A stretch of 64,000 bases of DNA. It comes from JAOPZW01 sp963788935. GTDB lineage: Bacteria > Actinomycetota > Thermoleophilia > Solirubrobacterales > Solirubrobacteraceae. The stretch lies in the NCBI GenBank assembly GCA_963788935.1, contig CAWBIM010000004.1:620001-684000 (forward strand), read 5' to 3'. Of this stretch, positions 45,544 to 53,278 are shown piece by piece; position 1 is the first letter of the stretch, and each line of letters begins with the position of its first letter. Below the pieces are notes generated by a model. It was given only the letters and a program-made list of their open reading frames with translations. It was not told where the DNA came from and did no database searches. Made by a program: the position numbers and the translations under genes.

Positions 45544-45927
45544 ATGACCACGGCCGTGGGCGTGGACGGCGACCTCTCGCGGCAGGCGCTGCGGCTCGCG
45601 CTCGCCGCGGACCTGACCCACCGGACCGGGCGGATCTCCGGCGGGCCGATCGCGGCCGGCGCCGACCTGGCGGCCCTGTCGTCCGCGCTTCAGGCGGTCG
45701 CCGCGCCGGTCGAGCGCGGCCACCGGCTGCGCTTCGAGCCCGCGTACCCCGGCGTCACCGGCGGCGTGGAGGACCTGCGCGGGGCGCGGCGGCTCGTGCT
45801 CGCGTGCACCGCGCGGGATGCCGCCGGCGACCCGGCCGCCGTCGTGTTCACGACGCTGATCGCGGGGCGCGCGCCGCAGGTCAGCGCGGCGCCGCCGGAA
45901 GCCGCGATCCCGCCCGGATGGGCGTGA
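45544..45927 (+). CDS. Hypothetical protein
   Basis: A 127-residue protein divergent from aconitase, whose start is only 14 bases away. It contains GDLSRQALRLALAADLTHRTGRI and a conserved-looking GARRLVLACTARDAAGDPA. It ends overlapping the next small gene by ten bases. I do not recognise it; no signal peptide or helix is present. Confidence 0.6.
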   Translation: MTTAVGVDGDLSRQALRLALAADLTHRTGRISGGPIAAGADLAALSSALQAVAAPVERGHRLRFEPAYPGVTGGVEDLRGARRLVLACTARDAAGDPAAVVFTTLIAGRAPQVSAAPPEAAIPPGWA

Positions 45928-46139
45928 CGCGCGTGCCCGCCGATCCGCCCGACGACGCGCTGCTGTCCGCCGCCGAGGTCGCGGCGTGGCTCGACGTCGA
46001 CGAGACGTGGCTCGCGGCGGCGATCGCCGACGACGCGCTGCCGGTCATGGGCTACACGAGCGACGGCGATCCGGTCGTCGCGGCCGGCGAGGTCCGCGCG
46101 TGGCTGCGCCGCCCGGACCCGCGCGGCGACGAGACCTGA
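45918..46139 (+). CDS. Small helix-turn-helix (excisionase/MerR-like) protein
   Basis: A 73-residue protein with LLSAAEVAAWLDVDETWLAAAI and a following VMGYTSDGDPVVAAGEVRAWLRR. This is the pattern of the excisionase-like HTH_17 DNA-binding domain, which recognises DNA with one helix and a short wing. Nothing else of a mobile element is nearby. It overlaps the preceding gene by ten bases and is probably translated with it. The 145 bases after it hold no gene I can support. Confidence 0.62.
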   Translation: MGVTRVPADPPDDALLSAAEVAAWLDVDETWLAAAIADDALPVMGYTSDGDPVVAAGEVRAWLRRPDPRGDET

Positions 46140-46284
46140 CGCGCCGGATCGCGCCGGCCGTCCGGCGGTGGTACCGTCGGTGGCGATGCTCCTCCGAGCG
46201 TGAATCCCCCGCCGCCATGGCCGAGCACCGCCTCGGTCGATTCGCCCTGGCCCGGTTCACGTCGCAGTTCCCGAGGAGCACACC

Positions 46285-47085
46285 GTGCAGCACGCAGTCG
46301 AAGTCGTCGGTCTCACCAAGAAGTTCACCCGCCGCAAGGGCCGGACCCGCACGAGCATCGCCGCGCTCGACGGGGTCTCGTTCTCGCTCGCCCGGGGCGA
46401 GTGCGTCGCCGTGCTCGGCCAGAACGGATCGGGCAAGTCGACGCTCGTCCGCGCGCTCTCGACGCTCCTCATCTACGAGAGCGGCAGCGCCCGGGTCTTC
46501 GGCCACGACGTCGCGCGCGACGAGCGGGCGGTCCGGCGGATCGTCAATCGCGTCTCGGTCGAGGCGTCGTTCTTCAAGCGCCTGTCGGCGACCGAGAACC
46601 TCTCCTACGCGGCGCGCTTCTACGGCATCGGCCGCTCCGAGACGCGCCGGCGGATCCCGGACATCCTGGGCTCGGTCGGCTTCCCGCTCGAGCGCGCCGG
46701 CGCGCCGATGCAGGACCTCTCGCGCGGGATGCAGCAGAAGGTCGCGCTCGCGCGGGCGCTCCTGACCTCGCCGACGCTGCTGCTGCTCGACGAGCCCACG
46801 ACGGGCCTCGACCCGCGCTCCAAGCGCGAGGTCCAGGACTTCATCCGCCACGTCCACGCCGTGCACGACACGACGACGCTGCTGTGCACGCACGACATGG
46901 CCGAGGCCGAGACGCTGGCCGACCGGGTCGGGATCCTGCACCGCGGGCGCCTGCTCGCGCTCGAGGAGCCCGCGGCCCTGCGGCGCCGCTACGACGCGGC
47001 CACGCTCGAGGACGCGTTCTTCGCCGCGACCGGCATCGCGCTCGCGGACGACACCGAGGACGACGACGACGAGGAGGCCGCCTGA
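46285..47085 (+). CDS. ABC transporter ATP-binding protein
   Basis: A 266-residue ATPase of an ABC-2 type exporter. Walker A is GQNGSGKST (about 44-52), the signature motif is LSRGMQQKVALARAL, Walker B is LLLLDEPTTGLD and the switch His is in LLCTHDMAEAE. An acidic tail (DDTEDDDDEEAA) closes the protein. The GTG at 46285 follows a GAGGAG ribosome site. The permease gene begins within its stop codon, so the two form one exporter; substrates of this group include drugs and polysaccharides. Confidence 0.94.
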   Translation: MQHAVEVVGLTKKFTRRKGRTRTSIAALDGVSFSLARGECVAVLGQNGSGKSTLVRALSTLLIYESGSARVFGHDVARDERAVRRIVNRVSVEASFFKRLSATENLSYAARFYGIGRSETRRRIPDILGSVGFPLERAGAPMQDLSRGMQQKVALARALLTSPTLLLLDEPTTGLDPRSKREVQDFIRHVHAVHDTTTLLCTHDMAEAETLADRVGILHRGRLLALEEPAALRRRYDAATLEDAFFAATGIALADDTEDDDDEEAA

Positions 47086-47918
47086 TGCGCGCCGCGACAG
47101 GGGTCCTGCGCTACCAGACGACCGCGCTGCTCGGCGTGGTCGAGCGCAACACCTACCTGGTCAAGCGCTACGGCTGGTGGGAGCTCGCGTTCTTCCTGTG
47201 GACCGTCGCCAACACGCTGACGATCGTGTTCATCGCGAAGGGCGTCCAGGCCAACGGCGGCACGCTCGACGTCGAGCGCGAGACCGCGAGCCTGCTCATC
47301 GGCGCGGTCATCTGGTCCTACCTCGGGATCGTCTTCGAGATCCTCACGGAGACCGTCGCGTGGGAGCGCTGGGAGGGGACGATCGAGTACACGTTCATGG
47401 CCCCGCTGCCGCGGGCCGTGCACCTGCTCGGGATGGGCGCGTTCGCCGTGCTCTACGGCGTCCTGCGCACGGCGGCGCTGTTCGCGGTCGTCGCGCTCTT
47501 CTTCGGCCTGAGCTTCTCGGCCGCGAACTTCGGCGCGGCGCTGCTGCTGCTCGCGGTCGCGTCGATCTCGTTCGTCGGCGTCGGGATGGTCACGGCGGTG
47601 CTGCCGCTCATCTCGCCCGAGAAGGGCGCGCAGCTCGGCTTCATCGCCCAGGGGCTGCTGCTGGTCGTGTCGGGCGTCTACTACCCCGTCGACGTCATGC
47701 CCGGGTGGATGCAGGCGATCGCGACGGTGTCGCCCGCGACGTACGCCCTCCACGGCATCCGGGCCGCCGTCCTCGACGGCGCGGGCATCGGGGCGGTGTG
47801 GGGCGACCTGTGGCCGCTGCTGGTGCTCGGCGTCGTCGCGATCCCGGCCGGCCTGGCGATCTTCCGGACCGGCGAGCGCTACGCCAAGCGCCACGGCAGC
47901 CTGAAGCGCAACGGCTGA
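47085..47918 (+). CDS. ABC-2 type transporter permease
   Basis: A 277-residue membrane protein with six helices (about 35-55, 70-90, 115-140, 145-170, 180-200, 245-265). It shares the ABC-2 fold: WELAFFLWTVANTLTIVFIAKG, then EGTIEYTFMAPLPR in the cytoplasmic loop and LLLVVSGVYYPVDVMPGWMQ near the fifth helix, a typical ABC-2 motif. It pairs with the ATPase just upstream. Converges on a secreted phosphohydrolase gene with 6 bases between stops. Confidence 0.9.
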   Translation: MRAATGVLRYQTTALLGVVERNTYLVKRYGWWELAFFLWTVANTLTIVFIAKGVQANGGTLDVERETASLLIGAVIWSYLGIVFEILTETVAWERWEGTIEYTFMAPLPRAVHLLGMGAFAVLYGVLRTAALFAVVALFFGLSFSAANFGAALLLLAVASISFVGVGMVTAVLPLISPEKGAQLGFIAQGLLLVVSGVYYPVDVMPGWMQAIATVSPATYALHGIRAAVLDGAGIGAVWGDLWPLLVLGVVAIPAGLAIFRTGERYAKRHGSLKRNG

Positions 47919-47924
47919 TCGCGC

Positions 47925-49442
47925 TCAGCGCGTGACGGTGAAGGACGACTGGGCGAGCACGCCGTAGCCGTCGTCCTTCACCAGCCGCACGACGTAGCGG
48001 CCGGGCGGGAACGTGCTGCGGTCGCCCGCGATCGTCGTGCGGCCGGCGACCGTCGCGCCGGTGTAGACGAACGTCAGGTAGTCGTTGTAGAGGTCGTTGT
48101 CGCCGGCCTTCCAGATGCCGACCCAGTCGCGGCGGAAGCCGGGCGCGTTCGTCCACGACACCCGGATCGAGCGGCCCGCCCGGACCCGCGCCGGCGCGGC
48201 CACCGTCGGCCGGGCGCCCGGCGCGACGACCCAGAACGTGCTGCGCGACACGACGCGGTTGCCGCGCGTGACGAGCAGCGCGTCGTAGCGGCCGGGCGAC
48301 AGCGCGCCCGAGCCGAAGTTGATCTCGCCGAAGAAGCTCGCCTCCTGCGGCGGGATGATCCCGATCGCGTCACGGGCGGGACGGCCGGCGCGCACGATCC
48401 GCAGCGTGTCGATCCCCTCGCCGCGCGGCGCGGCGTAGCGGACGGCGATCGTGTCGCCGCGCACCACGTGGCGGTCGAGGACCGACGCGTACGGCGCGGG
48501 GACGGCGGGCGTGAAGCGGACGGTCGAGACGACGGCGCGGTGGTCGGAGGGGTAGGGGTCGACCGGGTAGGTGACGTCCGGCGTGCCCGACGGGCCGACG
48601 ATCCCGCTGTCGAGGACCTGCACGCCCGGCGAGGCCTGGACGAAGTCGATGCGGTCGATGACCTCGTTCGCCGCGCGGCGCGGGAACGGGTAGCCGAAGG
48701 TCCACGTGATGCCGGGGTTCGCGACCGGGTCGGGGTGGACGGCGCGGTAGGTGTCGGTGAAGCCGGCCCGGGTCAGCGCGCGGGTCACCGGCCACGGCAC
48801 GGGGTAGTGCACGTCGCCGCGCACGGCGTCGACGGCGGGCGTCCAGTCCAGCGCCGACGGCGTGTTGAAGTCGCCGGTGAAGAACGTCGGGATCCCGCGG
48901 CGCAGCGCGGGCCGCACGGCGCGCAGGGCGGCGTTGATCTCCGGCACGCGGGTCGCGCGCTCGTTCGCGAGGACCTGCGCGAGCGACCGCCCGGAGCGCA
49001 CGAGGTACGGGCCGTAGGGGTCGGAGGTCAGGTGCTCGTTGGCCAGCGCGAAGACCTGCCCCGGGCGGATCTGGGCGAGGACGTACTCGCCGTGGGCCTC
49101 GGGCGGGTCGACGAGCGGGAAGCGCGACACGACGTGCATGCGGTCGCTCCAGTACGGCCAGTGCAGCGCCTCCGCGATCCGCCGCGTGTTGCCCTCGGCC
49201 TCCTGCAGCCCGACGATGTCCGCCCGCGCCGCACCGATCGCCTCGACGACCTTGGAGAAGTCGACCTCGTCGCCGCCGAGCCAGATGTTGAACGTCATGA
49301 CCCGCACGTCGACCGGGGTCGGCGCGGGGAGCGGGACGGCCGGGGCCTGCGCCCGGGCGGCCGGAACGACCGCGAGCGCGGCGAGGGCGAGCGCCGTCGC
49401 GAGGACGGCCGGGCGGCGCCGGACCCGGCGCGGGATCGTCAT
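47925..49442 (-). CDS. Secreted endonuclease/exonuclease/phosphatase family protein
   Basis: A 505-residue exported EEP-fold phosphohydrolase. The N-terminus MTIPRRVRRRPAVLATALAL then VVPAARAQA is a signal peptide with twin arginines that may use the Tat route. The EEP domain (about 48-285) has VMTFNIWLGGDEVDF, DIVGLQEAEG (metal Glu), FFTGDFNTPS (Asp, Asn) and PSDHRAVVSTV (Asp, His). The last 200 residues are immunoglobulin-like beta domains. It may hydrolyse extracellular phosphodiesters or sphingomyelin-like substrates. A TTGACA at 49484-49489 on its strand could be the -35 box, though no good -10 is seen. Confidence 0.87.
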   Translation of the reverse strand: MTIPRRVRRRPAVLATALALAALAVVPAARAQAPAVPLPAPTPVDVRVMTFNIWLGGDEVDFSKVVEAIGAARADIVGLQEAEGNTRRIAEALHWPYWSDRMHVVSRFPLVDPPEAHGEYVLAQIRPGQVFALANEHLTSDPYGPYLVRSGRSLAQVLANERATRVPEINAALRAVRPALRRGIPTFFTGDFNTPSALDWTPAVDAVRGDVHYPVPWPVTRALTRAGFTDTYRAVHPDPVANPGITWTFGYPFPRRAANEVIDRIDFVQASPGVQVLDSGIVGPSGTPDVTYPVDPYPSDHRAVVSTVRFTPAVPAPYASVLDRHVVRGDTIAVRYAAPRGEGIDTLRIVRAGRPARDAIGIIPPQEASFFGEINFGSGALSPGRYDALLVTRGNRVVSRSTFWVVAPGARPTVAAPARVRAGRSIRVSWTNAPGFRRDWVGIWKAGDNDLYNDYLTFVYTGATVAGRTTIAGDRSTFPPGRYVVRLVKDDGYGVLAQSSFTVTR

Positions 49443-49502
49443 GGGCGCCACGGCTGACTAGACGATCAGGCGGTGGGGGTCCGTGTCAAGCGCGCCCGCG
49501 CG

Positions 49503-50276
49503 TCAGCCCGGCGCGAGCGGCCGCGCCTCCGGATCCTGGCCCAGCGCGGCCCGGCCGCCGTCGACCGGGACGACGGCGCCCGTGACGAAGCTCGCGTCGT
49601 CGGAGAGCAGGTGCGCGACGACCGCGGCGACCTCGTCCGGGCGGCCGAGGCGGCCGAGCGCGTGCAGCCGCGCGATGTCCGCCGCGGCCTCGGTCGCGTC
49701 GGCCCGGCCGGTGTCGATCGAGCCGAGCGCGATCGCGTTCACGCGGATCCCGCGCGGGCCGTACTCCGTCGCGAGCGCGCGCGTGAGGCCCTCGATCGCG
49801 GCCTTCGCCGTCGTGTACGGCGCCGCGCCGGGCACAGCGCGCTGGGCCTGGTGGGAGGAGACGTTCACGATCGCGCCGGGCGTGCCGGCGGCCAGGAAGC
49901 GCCGGACGGCCGTCGCCGCGCCGACCACGGCCGGCGCGAGGTTCGCGGTCACGAGCGCGAGGACGTCCTCCGGCGGCGCGTCGTGCACGGAGGCGTCGCG
50001 GAAGACGGCGGCGTTGTTGACCCAGCCGGCGAGCGGCGCCAGGCGCTCGGCCGCGTCGGCGGCGCGGGCGGCGACCGCCGCGTCGCCGGCGTCGCCCGCG
50101 ACCGCGGCCGCCCGCGCGCGGGCGGGGTGCTCGTCGAGCCACGCGAGCGCGGCCGGGTCGAGCTCGAGCGCGACGACCGCGTCGCCGCCGGCCAGCAGGC
50201 GCTCCACGATCGCCCGGCCGACCCCGCGGCCGCCGCCGGTGACGACGTGGGAGCGGGGCGGCGCGGCGGCGGACAT
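49503..50276 (-). CDS. Short-chain dehydrogenase/reductase downstream of nitrile hydratase
   Basis: A 257-residue SDR enzyme. The cofactor motif is VVTGGGRGVGRAI, the structural NNAA is in GWVNNAAVF, the catalytic Ser is in VNVSSHQAQ and the YxxxK is YTTAK. It starts ten bases after the nitrile hydratase accessory gene on the same strand and is probably the last gene of that operon. It may act on an alcohol or aldehyde related to the nitrile; this is inference. Confidence 0.88.
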   Translation of the reverse strand: MSAAAPPRSHVVTGGGRGVGRAIVERLLAGGDAVVALELDPAALAWLDEHPARARAAAVAGDAGDAAVAARAADAAERLAPLAGWVNNAAVFRDASVHDAPPEDVLALVTANLAPAVVGAATAVRRFLAAGTPGAIVNVSSHQAQRAVPGAAPYTTAKAAIEGLTRALATEYGPRGIRVNAIALGSIDTGRADATEAAADIARLHALGRLGRPDEVAAVVAHLLSDDASFVTGAVVPVDGGRAALGQDPEARPLAPG

Positions 50277-50286
50277 CGAGGGCCGC

Positions 50287-50661
50287 TCAGGCGAAGTCGG
50301 CCGGGGCGAGCTCGATCGGCGTGCCGTGCGGCGTGCGGTCCGCGGCGCGGCCCCAGGCGTCGGCGTAGCGGGCCTGGGTCGCCGCGTCGGCGACGGCCTT
50401 CTCGGCGACGAGGCGCTCGAGCGTCGCGAGCCAGTGGCGGTAGTAGGTCTCGCCCGTGTCGGGGTCGCCCGCCGCCTGGGCGGCCCGGATCTCCTCGGCC
50501 AGCGCCGCCGCCCACTCGGGCCAGCTGAACAGGCCGCGCTCGTGCAGGGCGACCGCGAGGGCGAAGGCCTGGGCCTCCCACGGCTCGCGGAAGACGGGGC
50601 CGTCCGCGTCGCGCGGCACGCCCGGGACCGTCGCGGCGGCGACCGTCGCGGCGTCGCTCAC
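50287..50661 (-). CDS. Nitrile hydratase accessory (activator) protein
   Basis: A 124-residue protein homologous to the N-terminal half of the nitrile hydratase beta subunit: GPVFREPWEAQAFALAVALHERGLFSWPEWAA (in pieces), then GETYYRHWLATLERLVAEK. Such small accessory proteins form a complex with the alpha subunit and deliver cobalt to it. The GTG at 50661 overlaps the beta subunit stop by four bases. Confidence 0.88.
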   Translation of the reverse strand: MSDAATVAAATVPGVPRDADGPVFREPWEAQAFALAVALHERGLFSWPEWAAALAEEIRAAQAAGDPDTGETYYRHWLATLERLVAEKAVADAATQARYADAWGRAADRTPHGTPIELAPADFA

Positions 50662-51317
50662 GCCGGCTCCAGGTACGGCTCGAAGGCGTCGAACGAGACC
50701 GACACGGTCGGGTCGCTGTCCGGCCCCCAGAGGTCGCGGCCGGCGAAGCGCACGGTGTAGAGCCACTGCGGGTCCTCGCCGCCGCCATGGGCGTTCGCGT
50801 CCGGGAAGACGTGGGCGCCGTGGACGAGCACGACCGTGCCGACCTTGCCGCGGACGTAGCGCGGCAGGCGGGTGTGGGTCGGCGGGTTGAGGTTGCGCGT
50901 GCGGACCCGGTCGCCGGTCGCGAAGCGGGCCGGGCGCGGCGCCTCGCGGTTCGACGGCCCGCCGCTGCGCACCATCCGCACCGCGGCCGCGGCGTCGATC
51001 ACGCGGTCGAGCGGCCGCGGCGGCTCGAGCGGGCGCCCGGCGTCGACCTCGGCGCCGGTCACGAGGCCGCGCTCGGCGAGCAGGCGCTCGAGCCCGGCGA
51101 GCCACATCTCGTAGTAGGTCCGGCCCAGGTACGCCGGCGCGGGCCAGTCCTCGCGGGAGAAGCGGGAGGCGTCGATCGTCCACTGGCCGGTGGCGCCCAT
51201 CGCGAGGGTGAGCGCGAACGCGCGGCGCTCCCACTCGGCGTGGAAGACGGGCTCGTCGGGCTCGGGCTCGACCGGCCCGAAGCCGTGCATCCCGCCCATG
51301 TCGTGGACGCCGTTCAC
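50658..51317 (-). CDS. nthB: Nitrile hydratase subunit beta
   Basis: A 219-residue subunit starting VNGVHDMGGMHGFGPV, the near-invariant beta subunit N-terminus. It continues with WERRAFALTLAMGATGQW and YYEMWLAGLERLL, and the C-terminal SH3-like barrel has RFATGDRVRTRNLNPPTHTRLP and WGPDSDPTVSVSFDAFEPYL. Two Arg of the barrel region normally bind the oxidised cysteines of the alpha subunit. The GTG at 51317 overlaps the alpha stop by four bases. Confidence 0.94.
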   Translation of the reverse strand: MNGVHDMGGMHGFGPVEPEPDEPVFHAEWERRAFALTLAMGATGQWTIDASRFSREDWPAPAYLGRTYYEMWLAGLERLLAERGLVTGAEVDAGRPLEPPRPLDRVIDAAAAVRMVRSGGPSNREAPRPARFATGDRVRTRNLNPPTHTRLPRYVRGKVGTVVLVHGAHVFPDANAHGGGEDPQWLYTVRFAGRDLWGPDSDPTVSVSFDAFEPYLEPA

Positions 51318-51934
51318 GCCGCCACCCGCTCCGGCCGCGCGGCGAGGCCGGTGCCGATCATCGAGTCGCGGGTGACGAGCGCGGCGAGGTCGTCCTCGCT
51401 CCAGCCGTCGGTGCCCTCCGGGCGCACGGGCACGACGAGGTAGCGCAGCTCGGCGGTCGAGTCCCACACGCGGATCTCGGTCTCGGCCGGCAGGTCGACG
51501 CCGAAGTCCCGCAGCACGCCGCGCGGATCGGAGACGGCGCGGGAGCGGTAGGGCGCGGACTTGTACCAGACCGGCGGGAGCCCGAGGACGGGCCACGGGT
51601 AGCACGAGCACAGCGTGCAGACGACCATGTTGTGGACGTCCGGCGTGTTCTCGAGCGCGACGATGTTCTCGCCCTGCCGGCCGACGTAGCCGAGCGAGGT
51701 GATGGCCGCGCCGCCGTCGGCGAACAGCCACGCCCGGTACTCCGGGTCCGCCCACGCCCGCGCGACGACGCGCGCGCCGTTGTGCGGGCCGACCTTCGTC
51801 TCGTAGGTCTCGATCAGGACGTCGAGCGCCGCGGGGTCGACGTAGCCCTTCTCGGTGAGGATCGTCTCGAGCGCGCGGACGCGGCGCTGCGTCTCGGAGA
51901 GCTCGGAGCCGTGCTCGTGATCGTGGTGCGCCAT
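51314..51934 (-). CDS. nthA: Nitrile hydratase subunit alpha (cobalt-type)
   Basis: A 206-residue catalytic subunit. The metal site is Cys106-Thr-Leu-Cys109-Ser-Cys111 in VVCTLCSCYPWPVLGLPP. Thr at the second place and Tyr after the last Cys mark the cobalt-type enzyme; iron-type subunits have Ser and Thr there. The enzyme hydrates nitriles to amides in the cytoplasm. The gene order here is alpha, beta, accessory protein, SDR. No amidase gene is in the window. Confidence 0.96.
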   Translation of the reverse strand: MAHHDHEHGSELSETQRRVRALETILTEKGYVDPAALDVLIETYETKVGPHNGARVVARAWADPEYRAWLFADGGAAITSLGYVGRQGENIVALENTPDVHNMVVCTLCSCYPWPVLGLPPVWYKSAPYRSRAVSDPRGVLRDFGVDLPAETEIRVWDSTAELRYLVVPVRPEGTDGWSEDDLAALVTRDSMIGTGLAARPERVAA

Positions 51935-51941
51935 CGGCCGA

Positions 51942-52454
51942 TTATCCCCGTCCCGCCAGGCGCGACAGGTACAGGAACGTCGGGCGGTATCCACGCCGCT
52001 CGTAGAGGCGGCGGGCGGCGTCGTTGCCCGGCAGGACTCCGAGGACCAGGTCGGTCACGCCGTCGTCCGCGAGCGCCCGCTCGAGGCCGTGGAGGAGCGC
52101 GCTCCCGATCCCCGCGCCACGGAGGTCGGGAAGGACCGACAGCGATTCGATCTCGCCGACGCGCCGGCCGGTGACCCACGTGTCGGCCAGCCATGTGTCG
52201 CCCGCCTCCATCACGTGGGCGAGGCCGTAGCCGACGAGCGCCCCGTCGGCGTGCGCGAGCAGGAGCACCGTGTCCGGCCGGGCCAGCAGCTCGACGTACA
52301 TCGCGCGGCTCGCGGCCCACGTCTCGGCGTCCGTGACGTACGGGCGCAGCTCCGGCATGGACTCCACGTGCCGGTGGTGCACGGCCACCCACAGCGGCTC
52401 GAGCGCGTCGAGGTCCGCGGCCGAGCCGCGCGCGATGTCGAAGGACGGCGGCAT
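51942..52454 (-). CDS. GNAT-family N-acetyltransferase
   Basis: A 170-residue acetyltransferase with the acetyl-CoA motif LSVLPDLRGAGIGSALLHGL (R-x-x-G-x-G at about 124-130) and the terminal YERRGYRP typical of motif B. LVGYGLAHVMEAGD forms the central strand. It ends seven bases before the nitrile hydratase alpha start on the same strand and may be the first gene of that operon. Substrate unknown. Confidence 0.88.
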   Translation of the reverse strand: MPPSFDIARGSAADLDALEPLWVAVHHRHVESMPELRPYVTDAETWAASRAMYVELLARPDTVLLLAHADGALVGYGLAHVMEAGDTWLADTWVTGRRVGEIESLSVLPDLRGAGIGSALLHGLERALADDGVTDLVLGVLPGNDAARRLYERRGYRPTFLYLSRLAGRG

Positions 52455-52501
52455 GGGCGCCGAGTATCGGCCACCGGCGTGCGGCGGGCACAATCGGCGG
52501 C

Positions 52502-53155
52502 GTGGACGATCCGTTCCGGCTCTACCTCGTGGTCCGCCGCAACGCGCTGACGACGCTCGCCCGCGGCGGCGAGCTGGCCGGTGCGGCGGCCGTCGCGTGC
52601 GTCCGGCGGTTCGCCGCCGACGAGCACTTCGCGGCCGACCTCGCGGCCTGGCGCCGGCGGCCGGGGAAGGTCACCCTCCGTGCGCGGCCGGCGCAGTGGC
52701 GCGAGCTCCTCGAGACCGAGGCGCACGTCGTGGCGGGCGACCCCGAGGGCGAGGCGGTCGCGGCCCTGCCGCCCCGCCGGCGCTCCGGCCGGGGCCCGCT
52801 GCTCGAGCGCATGCAGGCGATGACGAGCGCGCTCGAGCCGCTGCCCGACCGCGCCGACCCCGACCCCGCCCGCGTCACCTACCTCGTCAATCCGCGCCTG
52901 GAGATGAGCTCCGGCAAGACGCTCGCCCAGATCGGCCACGCCGCGGTGATGGCGGCCGACGGCGGCGGCCTCGAGGACTGGGTGGCGGCGGGCTGTCCCG
53001 CGACGGTGATCGCGCCGGGACAGCAGCGGGTCTTCGACGCGCTGTGCGCCTCGGACGCGCTCGCGGCCCGGGTCGTCGACGGCGGCCTGACCGAGGTCGC
53101 GCCCGGGACGGTGACCGTCCTCGCGCTCGCGCCCGGCGTGGCCGTCGCGCGCTGA
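52502..53155 (+). CDS. Peptidyl-tRNA hydrolase 2 (PTH2)-like protein
   Basis: A 217-residue protein. Residues about 118-217 match the PTH2 fold: VTYLVNPRLEMSSGKTLAQIG and HAAVMAADGG (the K-x-x-x-Q-x-x-H pattern of the active site), then GQQRVFDALCASDALAA and a final beta strand TVTVLALAPG. Residues 1-115 (FRLYLVVRRNALTTLARGGE) appear to be a second, diverged copy of the same fold. PTH2 releases peptides from tRNA, but such two-domain actinobacterial forms are little studied. GTG start at 52502. Confidence 0.8.
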   Translation: MDDPFRLYLVVRRNALTTLARGGELAGAAAVACVRRFAADEHFAADLAAWRRRPGKVTLRARPAQWRELLETEAHVVAGDPEGEAVAALPPRRRSGRGPLLERMQAMTSALEPLPDRADPDPARVTYLVNPRLEMSSGKTLAQIGHAAVMAADGGGLEDWVAAGCPATVIAPGQQRVFDALCASDALAARVVDGGLTEVAPGTVTVLALAPGVAVAR

Positions 53156-53171
53156 GCGCGGCCCGGACGCG

Positions 53172-53214
53172 AAAAAAATGCGGAGCGGCCGCCCATCCGG
53201 GGCGACCGCTCCGC
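53172..53214 (-). terminator. Intrinsic terminator of the haem peroxidase gene
   Basis: Read on the minus strand, GCGGAGCGG and its complement CCGCTCCGC form a 9-bp stem, extended inside by GGCG/CGCC, and are followed by seven T (a run of seven A at 53172-53178 on the plus strand). It lies about 65 bases past the stop at 53279. This is the only textbook terminator I see in the window. Confidence 0.88.
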
Positions 53215-53278
53215 CTCGGCCCGGGGGCGCCGCGCTGACAGGGGGACAGCGCGACGGCCGGGCCGACGTCCTCGGGGC

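Noticed and set aside
45918..46139. An excisionase marking an integrated element.
   Set aside because: The HTH_17 domain alone is common in non-mobile proteins. No integrase, attachment repeat or change in composition is seen.
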